Of a stretch of DNA of 64,000 nucleotides, positions 37,752 to 47,123 are shown piece after piece. Source of the stretch: Rhizobium mongolense USDA 1844 (GTDB taxonomy: Bacteria; Pseudomonadota; Alphaproteobacteria; Rhizobiales; Rhizobiaceae); contig NZ_ATTQ01000005.1 in the NCBI RefSeq assembly GCF_000419765.1, forward strand, positions 248,001-312,000, written 5' to 3'. How positions within the stretch are numbered: position 1 is the stretch's first letter; every line of letters begins with the position of its first letter. The notes beneath the pieces are model-generated. The model was not told the DNA's origin and did no database searches. It saw nothing but the letters and a program-made list of their open reading frames with translations. Both the position numbers and the translations under genes were made by a program.

Positions 37752-38069
37752 TCCTGTTAGCCTTCAAATGTTTTGTCGCGTAACGGCGCAACGTTTCCGT
37801 GTCGCGCGCCTCTGGTGCAAGAAGAAAATGGTGCTCTGTTTTATGCGGGAAAGCATAAGCTCGACTGGCATGCAAAAAAGGCAGGCAGAACCGCCAGTCA
37901 GGGGGCCGGCACAGGCGCAGGCGCGCCGGAAACCAGCCTGCGACCCCGAGACATTTGTTCCAGTTGCCAAGCCGGAAATCGGCGCGCATATTATCTATAT
38001 CGTCGGCCATGGATGGGCGGCTGGCGAATGATGCGGTTGTGCTTTCGCCCTCATGGGAAGTGCCGCTCG
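37752..38069. other. Divergent intergenic region
   Basis: 318 bases between the lipoprotein gene (minus) and a small plus-strand gene. Short open frames exist in both directions but none shows a recognisable protein, and I see no hairpin or RNA motif. Confidence 0.4.
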
Positions 38070-38282
38070 ATGCTCGATACACCTTTTCATCCCCGTGATC
38101 TGCCGCTCTTTTCGGAGGACCTGGATGTGATTTCCGGAGTGTTGGATGTCGTCTGCAAGGCGAGGGGACTAAGTCGCAACACGCCCGAAGCCTTGCACCT
38201 CGGCGCGCTGATCATCCAGCTCTATCGCCAGGGCGCCAAGGACAGCACGAAACTCGCCGCCCTCGCGAAAGCCTATTTCTAG
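38070..38282 (+). CDS. Small conserved hypothetical protein
   Basis: A 70-residue protein, all helical in appearance: PRDLPLFSEDLDVISGVLDV and RNTPEALHLGALIIQLYRQG. Small proteins of this pattern are common in Rhizobiaceae and unassigned. I chose the ATG at 38070 (GGAAG upstream) because the residues before it look non-coding. Confidence 0.65.
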   Translation: MLDTPFHPRDLPLFSEDLDVISGVLDVVCKARGLSRNTPEALHLGALIIQLYRQGAKDSTKLAALAKAYF

Positions 38283-38285
38283 CAC

Positions 38286-38435
38286 TCACTTCTCCTCGAC
38301 GGAAATGCCGTTCTGGCCGATGCGGAGTTCGATGCCATCGGGCTTCCGTTCCTCATTGAAAATATAGGCGCCAAGGCCGATGATGACGACGACCAAGGCG
38401 CCGATGACGAAATAGAGACCATTGCTGCGGTTCAA
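38286..38435 (-). CDS. Small single-pass membrane protein
   Basis: A 49-residue protein with one membrane helix (LYFVIGALVVVIIGLGAYIF) and a charged tail. I take the TTG at 38435 as start because GGGGAAAA lies at correct spacing; a GTG at 38507 would add 24 residues of poor quality. Its stop is 3 bases from that of the convergent small gene. Confidence 0.6.
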   Translation of the reverse strand: MNRSNGLYFVIGALVVVIIGLGAYIFNEERKPDGIELRIGQNGISVEEK

Positions 38436-38509
38436 GATGTTTTCCCCAACATTTTGATATCGAAGGAAAAACGCGTGAAGATCCCTTTGGTTCCGTGTGC
38501 GGGCCACCG

Positions 38510-38803
38510 TCAGTCGTCGTTGGCGGCGTTGAGGTTTTCGGGGCGAATGCCGTCGTCGCTTGACGTGCGCGCCCGCAGACGCACGCCGGGGCCGCCTTCG
38601 TCCTGATTGCCGCTTGCGATAAAGATCACGCCGGCTGCTTCCAGCGCGTGCTTGGCGGCAAGGAATGCGCCGGGCTCGCCCATTCCGTCGCCGTCTTCGA
38701 GTGCCTCTATAGCTTCCGGCGTCAGGCCCGCCGCAGAGGCAAGCTCATCGATGCTCATCCCGGTCATGGCGCGCGCGCCGCGTATCTGCATACCTGTGAT
38801 CAT
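38510..38803 (-). CDS. XRE-family HTH regulator
   Basis: A 97-residue protein with a Cro/C1-type HTH (QIRGARAMTGMSIDELASAA, GLTPEAIEALEDG) followed by KHALEAAGVIFIASGNQDEG and a polar tail. It is the short XRE type with an embedded 'ALEAAGV(I/E)FI' strand, common in rhizobia. It lies just downstream of the polysaccharide cluster on the same strand and could regulate it; this is inference. Confidence 0.88.
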   Translation of the reverse strand: MITGMQIRGARAMTGMSIDELASAAGLTPEAIEALEDGDGMGEPGAFLAAKHALEAAGVIFIASGNQDEGGPGVRLRARTSSDDGIRPENLNAANDD

Positions 38804-38842
38804 GCTTGGAAGTTTAGCGCGAATGCCGCCGTTCTCAAGTAC

Positions 38843-40087
38843 TTAAGCCGCACTTTGGCCGGGGAAATTCTGCCGGCAGCGATGTTCGAGCGCAGCGCAC
38901 CCCCAGACGATGCCGAAGAGAAGATAGACATGCCGCCAATGGTCGATGTCGATCACGTTGCCGATCACCGCGTGGCCGATGATGCAGATCCATGCGATCA
39001 TCAGATAAGGTTGCCAGGGCCGATCCCTGAGAAGGTTCTTGAGGCCGAGGTAAAGCGTCCACACGAGTAGCGACACGTAGGAGACGAAGCCGAGCCAGCC
39101 ATAGGTCGTCAGCGTCTTCAACCAGATATTGTGCTCGTCTTCCGGAAAGATAGTGCCGAACACCATCGGTCCGAGTCCGAGCGGCCTTTCCATCATCATC
39201 TGAAAGCCGATGCGGTGGCGGTCGAAACGGCCGAGATATTCGCCGTCATATTCCTGGACGAGTTGTGCGCGGGCGCTGAACAAATCGCTGACTTGCGGGA
39301 ATTGAAGCGCGATCAGAAGGGCTGCGACCATCAAAACGATCGCCAGAAGCGAGAGGATGAGGATGCGCAGCCGGAAAACGCCGCTTCGCTCCTTCAGCAG
39401 CATCAGGAAGATGAGCAGCACCACACCGAGCAGGAAGAGGCCCCAGGCGGCGCGCGAAAAGGACAGGAATACGCCGAGCGCAACGATCAGTAACGCGGCG
39501 GCGCGCAACGGCGAGGTCTTCAGGTCGCGCGTCAAAATGCCGTGGATGAGATAGAGGGACGGTACGACGAGGAACGGTCCGAAGACGTTCGGATCCTGGA
39601 ATGCGCCCTTTGCGCGGTCGTAGAGCGTGAAGACCTCGGCGCCGGGAAAGGCATGGAAATATCCAAGTATACCGAGCAACGAGGTGATGACGGCTGCAAA
39701 GACCCAGGCATTGAAGATCAGCGGCAGCCGCTTGGCGCTGTCTTCGATGATGGCCGCATAGAAGACCGAGGTCAGGGCAAGGAAGGTCGAGACCGCGACA
39801 TACATCGGTCCGCCGGTCATGTCCTTCATTTGCGTCAGTGAAAGCATGCCGCCGACATTGAAAGTCAGGAGCAGGGTCAGAAGCATCGCTGTGAAGCGCG
39901 AGATTCGGAGGCCGAGGATGAACCAGATGCCGACGAGCCCCGCCATCCACAGTTCGTAAGGCGCAGGCTCATTGATGACGAAGCCAGCGAGGAAGACGCC
40001 GAAGGCAACCATCGCCGAGCCGATGAAGCGCAGTGCTGCACGCTGCGGTTGGGCGACGCGCGAATATGCCGCCTCGATCGCGCTCAA
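38843..40087 (-). CDS. O-antigen ligase / polysaccharide polymerase family protein
   Basis: A 414-residue membrane protein with 10-12 helices and a long periplasmic loop near residues 270-310 (EYDGEYLGRFDRHRIGFQMM, then PLGLGPMVFGTIFPEDEHNI, with the conserved HN). This is the Wzy_C/O-antigen ligase signature. It would polymerise or ligate lipid-linked repeat units. The TTG start overlaps the stop of the preceding gene (TTGA). In the Agrobacterium upp cluster the corresponding last gene is uppF, by my recollection. Confidence 0.9.
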   Translation of the reverse strand: MSAIEAAYSRVAQPQRAALRFIGSAMVAFGVFLAGFVINEPAPYELWMAGLVGIWFILGLRISRFTAMLLTLLLTFNVGGMLSLTQMKDMTGGPMYVAVSTFLALTSVFYAAIIEDSAKRLPLIFNAWVFAAVITSLLGILGYFHAFPGAEVFTLYDRAKGAFQDPNVFGPFLVVPSLYLIHGILTRDLKTSPLRAAALLIVALGVFLSFSRAAWGLFLLGVVLLIFLMLLKERSGVFRLRILILSLLAIVLMVAALLIALQFPQVSDLFSARAQLVQEYDGEYLGRFDRHRIGFQMMMERPLGLGPMVFGTIFPEDEHNIWLKTLTTYGWLGFVSYVSLLVWTLYLGLKNLLRDRPWQPYLMIAWICIIGHAVIGNVIDIDHWRHVYLLFGIVWGCAALEHRCRQNFPGQSAA

Positions 40088-41634
40088 TAGGCGTTTTCCG
40101 TGTTGAGCAGCCGCACCGGCGTCAGGAACAATATCTTGAGATCGAACCAGAGCGACCAGTTCTCGATATAGTAGAGGTCGTAGGCAGTGCGGAACTTGAT
40201 CTTGTCGTCATTGTCGATCTCGCCGCGCCAGCCGTTGATCTGCGCCCAGCCAGTCACGCCGGGCTTCACACGGTGACGCGCGAAATAGCCTTCCACGATG
40301 TCGCCCCAGGCGCGATCTTTGGTCTGCGCCAGGACTGCGTGCGGCCGGGGGCCGACGAGCGAGAGATTGCCTTTCAGCACATTGAACAGTTGCGGCAATT
40401 CATCGATCGAGGATTTGCGGATGAAGCGGCCGACCGGCGTCACGCGCGGATCGCCCTTGGTCACTACGATCTTGGCGTTGTGATCGCTCATGTTGGTATA
40501 CATCGAGCGGAACTTGAAGACGTTGATGACCTCATTGTTGAAGCCGTGCCGCTTCTGCATGAAGAAGACTGGACCCTTGGACGTCAGCTTGATTGCAATG
40601 GCCGTCAGGATCATCACCGGCCAGAGCAAGGCAAGCGCAAGCGATGCGAAGAAGATGTCGAAGCCGCGTTTGGCGACCGAGTCCCAATCGCGGATCGGCT
40701 TCTTGAAAATGTCGAGCATCGGCACGGAGCCGATATGCGAATAGGCACGCGGCCGGAACCGCAGGCGGTTGGCATGTGCCGCAAGGCGGATATCGACCGG
40801 CAGGATCCAAAGTTTTTTGAGAAGCTGCAGGATGCGGGCCTCGGCGCTGAGAGGCAGCGCGATAATCAGCATGTCGATCCGGGTCAGCCGTACGAATTCG
40901 ACCAGTTCGGCAACGGTGCCGAGCTTCGGATAGCCGGCGACCATGACCGGCGAGCGCTTCTCGCCCCGGTCGTCGAAGATGCCGCATATGCGGATGTCGT
41001 TGTCCGCCTGCTGCTCGAGAACGCGGATCAGATCCTTGGCGGGTTCGCCGCCGCCGACGATCACGGCGCGGCGCTCCATGACGCCGTTGCGCGCCCAGTT
41101 GCGGATGCCGTAGGCGACCAGGAAGCGTGAGCCGAGCAGGAAGAGCGAGGCAAGCGAGAACCAGGCGACATGCAGGTCTATCTGGGCCCATGCGAGGTCG
41201 CGGAAGAGCGAAAAGATCACTTCCGTTATGGCAAAGGCAGCCGTCCAGGCGCCGAAGATGCGCGGTAAAAGGCGAATGCGGGCCCGCAGCGCCGGAATGG
41301 AATAGGTATCCGCAAGCTGCAGCGCCATGACGCCCAACGCCGCCGCGGCGGCCGCTATGCCCGCCCGCGCGCCAAGGCTTTCACTGCCGTCTCCGGGCCA
41401 GATCAGGAAGGCGAGCAGCCCGATTGCAAATTGCGAGACGAATTCGAAGAGGCGCAGCTGGCCGATGACCATCGACGGCGAACGCGTTCCCTCGCGGAAC
41501 TGTTCGGCGATCTGCCGGGCATAGGCGTTGATCTCTCCCGGCGTTTCCTTCCCGCCGCCGTCTGCATTGGCAGCGGAAACCCGCTTGCGCAGGGCTTCGA
41601 CGTCGAACTGATCGCTCTTTTCTGCTTTGTTCAT
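40084..41634 (-). CDS. Undecaprenyl-phosphate glucose/galactose phosphotransferase
   Basis: A 516-residue polyisoprenyl-phosphate hexose-1-phosphate transferase. Four N-terminal helices (about residues 65-185) precede a CoA-binding-like domain (RRAVIVGGGEPAKDLIRVLE) and the C-terminal catalytic domain with KRGFDIFFASLALALLWPVM, KFRSMYTN, SIDELPQLFNVLKGNLSLVG and RPHAV. It moves a sugar-1-phosphate to undecaprenyl phosphate and so starts each repeat unit. The family is WcaJ/ExoY/PssY; in Agrobacterium the matching gene is uppE. Confidence 0.95.
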   Translation of the reverse strand: MNKAEKSDQFDVEALRKRVSAANADGGGKETPGEINAYARQIAEQFREGTRSPSMVIGQLRLFEFVSQFAIGLLAFLIWPGDGSESLGARAGIAAAAAALGVMALQLADTYSIPALRARIRLLPRIFGAWTAAFAITEVIFSLFRDLAWAQIDLHVAWFSLASLFLLGSRFLVAYGIRNWARNGVMERRAVIVGGGEPAKDLIRVLEQQADNDIRICGIFDDRGEKRSPVMVAGYPKLGTVAELVEFVRLTRIDMLIIALPLSAEARILQLLKKLWILPVDIRLAAHANRLRFRPRAYSHIGSVPMLDIFKKPIRDWDSVAKRGFDIFFASLALALLWPVMILTAIAIKLTSKGPVFFMQKRHGFNNEVINVFKFRSMYTNMSDHNAKIVVTKGDPRVTPVGRFIRKSSIDELPQLFNVLKGNLSLVGPRPHAVLAQTKDRAWGDIVEGYFARHRVKPGVTGWAQINGWRGEIDNDDKIKFRTAYDLYYIENWSLWFDLKILFLTPVRLLNTENAY

Positions 41635-41680
41635 GGGGCTTCAGCCGCTCGTTGTTTCAAACGGCATTAGCAGAAAGGCC

Positions 41681-42862
41681 CTAAGAAAGATTTACGGATG
41701 CTTCATAGGTTTCGGAGGCTGAAGACCCATCCGCGAGCGCGTGGTACAGTTTCAGGACATCTCTTGCCATCACGGAAGAGGAAAAAACGGACTTCACCGA
41801 GTCGACCGAAGGCATCACGGCATTATGCCAGCCGGGTGTCGTCAGCGCGTCGGCCATGACGCGGGCAAGGTCATCCGCGTTGTCGGGCGCGACGAGGGCG
41901 GGGCTGCTCCTGCCAAGCACTTCCGGAATGCCGCCGACGCGGCTGGCGATGACTGTCTTTCCCGCGCCGAGCCCTTCAAGGATGATGTAGGGCATGGCTT
42001 CGGCGCGGGATGGCACCACCAGGTTCTGCGCCATCGCGAAGGCTTCCTGCACACGCATCGGCGGCAGCATGCCGATGCGCTTGCCGAGGCCGCGCTCGAC
42101 CATCATGTCGCGGTATTTCTCCCGGTCCGGGCCGTCGCCGATCATCAGCGCGGAAAGAGGGCGACCAATCAGCCGCTCGGTCTTGGCAAATGCATCCACA
42201 AACAGATCGGGACCCTTAAGGTCCCGGAGCATGCCGACATAGATGAAATGTACGGCATCGGATCGTGTGGGAATGATCTGGAAATCCCGCTCCCCGATCC
42301 CGTTGTAGATCAGCCGCGTCATGGGTCTCGGCCGGCCCACTTTCTTCGCATAGGTGTCGCGCTCGTATTCGCAGATGAAGACGAGGGCATCAGTGAAATA
42401 TTCCTGCAACCGCTCCATCCGCAGAACGAATTGTCCGGTGAGCGACGAGCGGGAATAGTGCAGGCTTCCGCCGTGGGCGGTATAGAGGCGGGCTACGCGA
42501 TACCTGTTCACCCGCAAGGCTGAGCCGACAAGGCGCGCGAGCACGCCGCCCTTGGCGCCGTGTCCGTGCAGCACGTCCGGCCGCAAACTTTTGATCTTCT
42601 TGTATGTCTCCCATATCACGCCGATATCGGAAAGCGCTACGGAACGCCGGATCGGTATGCGCGTCAGCCCGAGCGAGAGAAAGGGACGGATATCGTCGAA
42701 TAGCCGGTCCTCGTGCTCGCCGCCAGTGGAGCTGTCGCAGAGGATGCCGATCTCATGCCCGGCCGTGCTGTGTTCTTCCACCAGATCGCGGACATGGCGA
42801 AATATCCCGCCGACGGGCGATCTGAAACAATGGAGTATGCGGAGGGGGCGCTGTTCTGCCAT
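41681..42862 (-). CDS. Glycosyltransferase family 4 protein
   Basis: A 393-residue GT-B enzyme. The N-terminal HCFRSPVGGIFRHVRDLVEE is the acceptor-side loop; the C-terminal half has FIYVGMLRDLKGPDLFVDAF, then PSRAEAMPYIILEGLGAGKT, the E-x7-E nucleotide-sugar region. It adds one sugar to the growing lipid-linked unit. It starts 6 bases after the Wza-like gene and belongs to the same operon. Confidence 0.93.
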   Translation of the reverse strand: MAEQRPLRILHCFRSPVGGIFRHVRDLVEEHSTAGHEIGILCDSSTGGEHEDRLFDDIRPFLSLGLTRIPIRRSVALSDIGVIWETYKKIKSLRPDVLHGHGAKGGVLARLVGSALRVNRYRVARLYTAHGGSLHYSRSSLTGQFVLRMERLQEYFTDALVFICEYERDTYAKKVGRPRPMTRLIYNGIGERDFQIIPTRSDAVHFIYVGMLRDLKGPDLFVDAFAKTERLIGRPLSALMIGDGPDREKYRDMMVERGLGKRIGMLPPMRVQEAFAMAQNLVVPSRAEAMPYIILEGLGAGKTVIASRVGGIPEVLGRSSPALVAPDNADDLARVMADALTTPGWHNAVMPSVDSVKSVFSSSVMARDVLKLYHALADGSSASETYEASVNLS

Positions 42863-42868
42863 CAGCGA

Positions 42869-43444
42869 TCAGAACAGCCGTTCGCGGACATAGATCGTGT
42901 CGCCGGCGATGATTGAGGACGAAATGTTAACGCGCCCGGTCAGCACCTGGCCGTTGATCTTGCGGGTGACGTCGACCGTGCCCTGATTGGCGCGGGAGGT
43001 GAAGCCGCCGGCAACGGCGATCGCGTTCTGCACCGTCATGCCCGGCACATAGGAATACTGGCCCGGCTGGCCGACTTCACCCATGATGAAGATGGAACGG
43101 TAGCGGTCGACATCGATCGTCACATCGGGATCGCGCAGATAGCCCTGCTGCAACTTCTGGGCGATCTGGCCGGAAAGCTGCTGCAGCGTGCGTCCGCGCG
43201 CCGGCACCTGTCCGACGAGCGGGAAGGCGATGTAGCCTGCCTGATCGACCATATAGGTGTTGGTCATGCTCGGCTGATCGAAAACGGTGATGCGCAGGCG
43301 GTCGCCGCTGTCGAGCGTATAGGGCTGGATCGTTGCCTGATTGAAAGCTCTCGGCGCGGGCTTATAGGTGTTGCAACCGCTCAATGCCGCCGTCATGGCG
43401 ACAAGGCTCAGAGCCAGAAGCGTCTTGGGCTGGACGAAAAGCAT
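42869..43444 (-). CDS. Wza-like polysaccharide export lipoprotein
   Basis: A 191-residue lipoprotein (lipobox ALSGC, Cys24) with one polysaccharide export domain (PYTLDSGDRLRITVFDQPSM) and one SLBB domain (IFIMGEVGQPGQYSYVPGMT). It is short compared with Wza (about 380 residues), lacking the C-terminal helix barrel, as is typical of Rhizobium ExoF/UppC-like proteins. The ATG at 43444 is chosen because the upstream extension to 43549 has no signal character. It is divergent from the co-polymerase gene. Confidence 0.93.
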   Translation of the reverse strand: MLFVQPKTLLALSLVAMTAALSGCNTYKPAPRAFNQATIQPYTLDSGDRLRITVFDQPSMTNTYMVDQAGYIAFPLVGQVPARGRTLQQLSGQIAQKLQQGYLRDPDVTIDVDRYRSIFIMGEVGQPGQYSYVPGMTVQNAIAVAGGFTSRANQGTVDVTRKINGQVLTGRVNISSSIIAGDTIYVRERLF

Positions 43445-43637
43445 CCGCGTTATGCTCACAGGAAACGAACTCGGTGCTGCCGTTATCGATCCGTTAGGGT
43501 TAATGGCTGGTAAAAACTGCGCCGCATTTTTTGCTTTTTGCCCGGTCACGCTTCGCTTTGCTTATGGCGGCGACATTAACCGTCAGGTTACTATAGTCGT
43601 TTACACTTCGGGCCATGTTTGTTCTCGGAGTGAGAGT

Positions 43638-45776
43638 ATGTCCGGCGTAACGGGTAATCAGGATGTGGACATCGACCTTGGCCAGCTCGTTCGAGCCGTC
43701 TGGGCCCGCCGGCTGAAGGTTCTCGCCGTCACGCTGATCGGGGCAGGGGTCGCCTTTGCCGGCGCCAAGATGATCTCGCCGAAATACAGTGCCGAAACGC
43801 GTCTGCTGATCGAGCAGCGTGCACCGGCTTTCGCCAACACCCAATCGAACGACGGCAATGCCGGACCGCTGCTCGACGAGTTGAACATTGCGAGCCAGGT
43901 TCAGCTTCTGCAGTCCGCCGATATCATCAAGCAGGTCATCAACAGCGAGAAGCTCTATGAGCTGCCCGAATTCGACGATGCCGTCAAAGGCTCTGCGCTG
44001 AGCGACATCCTTGTGGCACTGCATATCAAGAAGAACCCGCTTGAAAATCCGCCCGAAGAGCGCGTGATCGATGCGTTCATCAAGCGCCTTCAGGTCTACC
44101 AGGTTCCCGGTTCGCGCGTCATCGGCATCACCTTCACGTCGAAGGATCCGAAGATTGCTGCGCGCATTCCGAATGCCATGGCGAATGTCTATCTCGCGAC
44201 GCAAAGCGGCGCCAAACTCGATACGAACTCGGAGGCCACCCGTTGGCTCGAGCCGGAAATCGAGAACCTTCGCCAGAAGGTAAACGATGCCGAGCAGAAG
44301 GTTGCCGAATACCGCGCCAAGCACGGCCTCCTGCCGACGAACGGTGGCAGCAACTTTCCGCAGCAGCAGCTGAACGATATCTCCGTTGAGCTGACCCGCG
44401 TACGCGGCGAAAAGGCGAATGCCGAGGCGCGCGCCCAGTCCGTCCGCAACGCGCTCGCCTCCGGTGAGGCGTCGGATACGTTGCCGGACATCATGTCCTC
44501 GCAGTCCATGCAGCGGCTAAAAGCCACTGAGTCTGGCCTCCAGTCGCAGATTTCCGATCTCAGCACGTCGCTGCTCAACAACCATCCGAAGTTGAAGAGC
44601 CTGCGGGCGCAGCTTGCCGACATCAAGACGCAGATCCGCCAGGAAACGCAAAAGATCCTGGCCAGCGTAGAGAGCGAGGCGAAGGTCGCCGGCCTTCGTG
44701 CTGCCGAACTCGAGCGCCAGTCCGGCACGTTGCGGGCAAACAGCGCCCAGGCGGGCGAAGACGAGGTCGGCCTCAATGCCCTGCAGCGCGAGGCGAACGC
44801 CCAGCGCCAGCTGCTCGAAACCTACCTCGCCCGCTACCGGGAAGCTGCTTCCCGCGCCGACAGCAATTCGAGTCCGGCGGATGCGCGCATCGTCTCGCGC
44901 GCCATCGAGCCTGTCGATCCGTACTTCCCGAAGGTCGTGCCGATCGTTGCCGTCGCTGCCGTCGCGACGTTGATCATGAGCGCGATCGTCATCATGCTCG
45001 CCGAACTTTTCAGCGGCCGGGCACTGCGTCCGGTCGACGGCAGTGTCGAGCCTGCTGCGCCGATCGAAGAAAAAACGCAGGCCGCCGCCGCGCCGAAAGC
45101 CAAGCGTGACGTCAAGCCCAGCATGCTTTCAGCACCGGTGGAAGAGGAGCCTGCGCAGCAGGCGCCTGCACCTCTGGAAGAAGAAAACGAATTCTCGATC
45201 AGCTCTGTCGCCGATTATCTCACGAGCAGCCGGGCAACGCTCGCTGTCGCGATATCGCCGACTGGCGACGATGGTTCCGCGGCGACCGTTTCGCTGGCCC
45301 GCGCACTTGCCGACGTCGGTCAGCGCGTGGTTCTGGTCGACATGACCGGCTCCGGCTACCCGACCGAGTTGATGGGCGACGACCCGAACGCACCGGGCGT
45401 CACCGATCTGCTCTGCGGTGCTGCCGCTTTCGGCGAAACGATCCATGGCGACCGCGATTCAGACGCTCACCTGATCCCGCAGGGCATCAGCGACATCCGC
45501 CAGGCGATGCGCGGCGCAGACCGGCTTTCGCTACTGCTGGACGCATTATCCTCAGCCTATGATCTCGTGATTGTCGAGTGCGGCGCAGCCGATGTTGCCG
45601 GGGTCTCCCGCCTGACGCACAGCAAGGATGTCGAGATCATCCTTTCGATGCCGGACGTGATCGAAGAGGAATTCGTCTTCGCGATGACGGAATTCGAAAA
45701 GGCGGGCTATCAGCGCGTCGTGCTGATGTCCGGCGACGAGACAATCGCGGAGGACCTCCCGCGCCGCGCGGCCTGA
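43638..45776 (+). CDS. Wzc/GumC-like polysaccharide co-polymerase with degenerate kinase domain
   Basis: A 712-residue inner-membrane protein. The Wzz domain begins after residue 10 with the first membrane helix (LKVLAVTLIGAGVAFAGAKM); a long coiled coil covers about 210-420; the second helix is near 434-455. From about residue 535 there is a Rossmann-like tyrosine-kinase-type domain, but the Walker A region reads SPTGDDGSAATVSLAR with no Lys, and Walker A' reads VVLVDMTGSGYP. A C-terminal Tyr cluster is also missing. It likely sets chain length and export without ATP phosphotransfer. Confidence 0.93.
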   Translation: MSGVTGNQDVDIDLGQLVRAVWARRLKVLAVTLIGAGVAFAGAKMISPKYSAETRLLIEQRAPAFANTQSNDGNAGPLLDELNIASQVQLLQSADIIKQVINSEKLYELPEFDDAVKGSALSDILVALHIKKNPLENPPEERVIDAFIKRLQVYQVPGSRVIGITFTSKDPKIAARIPNAMANVYLATQSGAKLDTNSEATRWLEPEIENLRQKVNDAEQKVAEYRAKHGLLPTNGGSNFPQQQLNDISVELTRVRGEKANAEARAQSVRNALASGEASDTLPDIMSSQSMQRLKATESGLQSQISDLSTSLLNNHPKLKSLRAQLADIKTQIRQETQKILASVESEAKVAGLRAAELERQSGTLRANSAQAGEDEVGLNALQREANAQRQLLETYLARYREAASRADSNSSPADARIVSRAIEPVDPYFPKVVPIVAVAAVATLIMSAIVIMLAELFSGRALRPVDGSVEPAAPIEEKTQAAAAPKAKRDVKPSMLSAPVEEEPAQQAPAPLEEENEFSISSVADYLTSSRATLAVAISPTGDDGSAATVSLARALADVGQRVVLVDMTGSGYPTELMGDDPNAPGVTDLLCGAAAFGETIHGDRDSDAHLIPQGISDIRQAMRGADRLSLLLDALSSAYDLVIVECGAADVAGVSRLTHSKDVEIILSMPDVIEEEFVFAMTEFEKAGYQRVVLMSGDETIAEDLPRRAA

Positions 45777-47000
45777 TCAGACGCCAATCTTTGAACGAGC
45801 GCGCTGCGCGAATTTATAGAGGCCGGGCCGTGCCTTGATGTGGGCCTTGCTCCGCGTGATGGCCCGGTGCGCAAGCCCGGCGATACGTCCCACGAAGGAC
45901 AGCGGCAGCACCACATCGTGATGATCCGTTTCGATCGGTGCCCAAGAACGTTTGTAGACCTGATCGCCGAGACCGAAATCGAAGAGGGCGGCGCGCGTCC
46001 CGTGCAATCGGGAAATCATCTGCCAAAAGAGGAATTCGCCCGGGCTTGCATCTGCGGCAATGCTTTCGTTGATCGAACTGAACTGGCAGATCACGTGATC
46101 GCCCTTGCGCGAGATGCCGGATAGCGCAGCGATATGCCCTTCGTTTTCGCCCTTGAGGCGGATCGCATGCATCTCAAGCCCGAAATCGTCCCCGCCGCGG
46201 ATATCGATCAGGCCATGGAGAAAAGTCCGCGTTTCGGCATCGGCAAACACGTCGGGCAGCCCGAGTGCCTTGAAGCGCTCGGCCTTCTGAGCGAAGAACT
46301 GGTCAAGCAGGGCGTGCTGCTCGACGGCCGTCCCGCCAGCGACATAGTCGAAGCCGCCGATGGCTTCGAGCCGCTTCGACTGCACCCGGTACTTCTTCCG
46401 GCGGCTCTTGGAGTTCAACTGCTTGAGCGTCACCTCGAAATTTTCAAGCAGCGGCAGCTGATAGGCGTGGTTCTGGTTCTGCACCAACGGCAACAGACCG
46501 AGCGGGCTCTTCCGGCCGCGCCATTCCAGCGGGATGTTCTGCAAGAGCAGCAGATCGGCCTTGTCGCGAAGGGCGTGACGAAGGCTCTCGGCGAAGCAAT
46601 GCGCATCGAGGTCAACGGCGCAGTGGAGAAATCGCTCCGTGAAAAGTCCGGTATTGATATTGCTGTGACTGGCGCCGATGAATTTCGCGATCCGCACGCC
46701 ATGGGAGCGCTCGATTTCGACCGGCAGGATAAAGGCCGTTTCTGGCCCGCAGACGCCCCGCAAAATGGCGAGCGGCCGCCGATAGGCGCCGACCCAGCTA
46801 TGGCACCAGTCATAGCCCTGATGGAGAGACGTCAGATTGTCCCGCTCCAAGGCGCGCCAATCCTTTTCGAGCGGCGCCATCGTGTCGAAGACCGTGACAT
46901 CGAGTTCCGCGCTCAACGAGCGAAGGCTCGCAATGCCTGCCTCGGCTTTCGCCGCTTTGTCGAGCGGTTGTTGATGGGCATCGAGCTTTTGCGTCTGCAC
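45777..47000 (-). CDS. GNAT-type (CelD/BioF2-like) acyltransferase
   Basis: A 407-residue protein with the CelD/FemAB-like GNAT fold: FDTMAPLEKDWRALERDN at the N-terminus, KQLNSKSRRKKYRVQSKRLE in the middle and FDFGLGDQVYKRSWAPIETD near the end. Such proteins acylate sugars in cellulose or exopolysaccharide synthesis. It ends tail to tail with the co-polymerase gene and fits uppA by position; that name is from memory of the Agrobacterium cluster. Confidence 0.85.
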   Translation of the reverse strand: MQTQKLDAHQQPLDKAAKAEAGIASLRSLSAELDVTVFDTMAPLEKDWRALERDNLTSLHQGYDWCHSWVGAYRRPLAILRGVCGPETAFILPVEIERSHGVRIAKFIGASHSNINTGLFTERFLHCAVDLDAHCFAESLRHALRDKADLLLLQNIPLEWRGRKSPLGLLPLVQNQNHAYQLPLLENFEVTLKQLNSKSRRKKYRVQSKRLEAIGGFDYVAGGTAVEQHALLDQFFAQKAERFKALGLPDVFADAETRTFLHGLIDIRGGDDFGLEMHAIRLKGENEGHIAALSGISRKGDHVICQFSSINESIAADASPGEFLFWQMISRLHGTRAALFDFGLGDQVYKRSWAPIETDHHDVVLPLSFVGRIAGLAHRAITRSKAHIKARPGLYKFAQRARSKIGV

Positions 47001-47123
47001 GGGTCTTCTCCGGTCAAGATGGCTTGGCCTGAAGCATAAAGGGCGAGCGCCTTCATTTGGCTTAAATGCAAGAGGGCAGACCGTCTTTTCCGCGGATCAC
47101 GGTTATTCCGGCGTTAACGGCGT

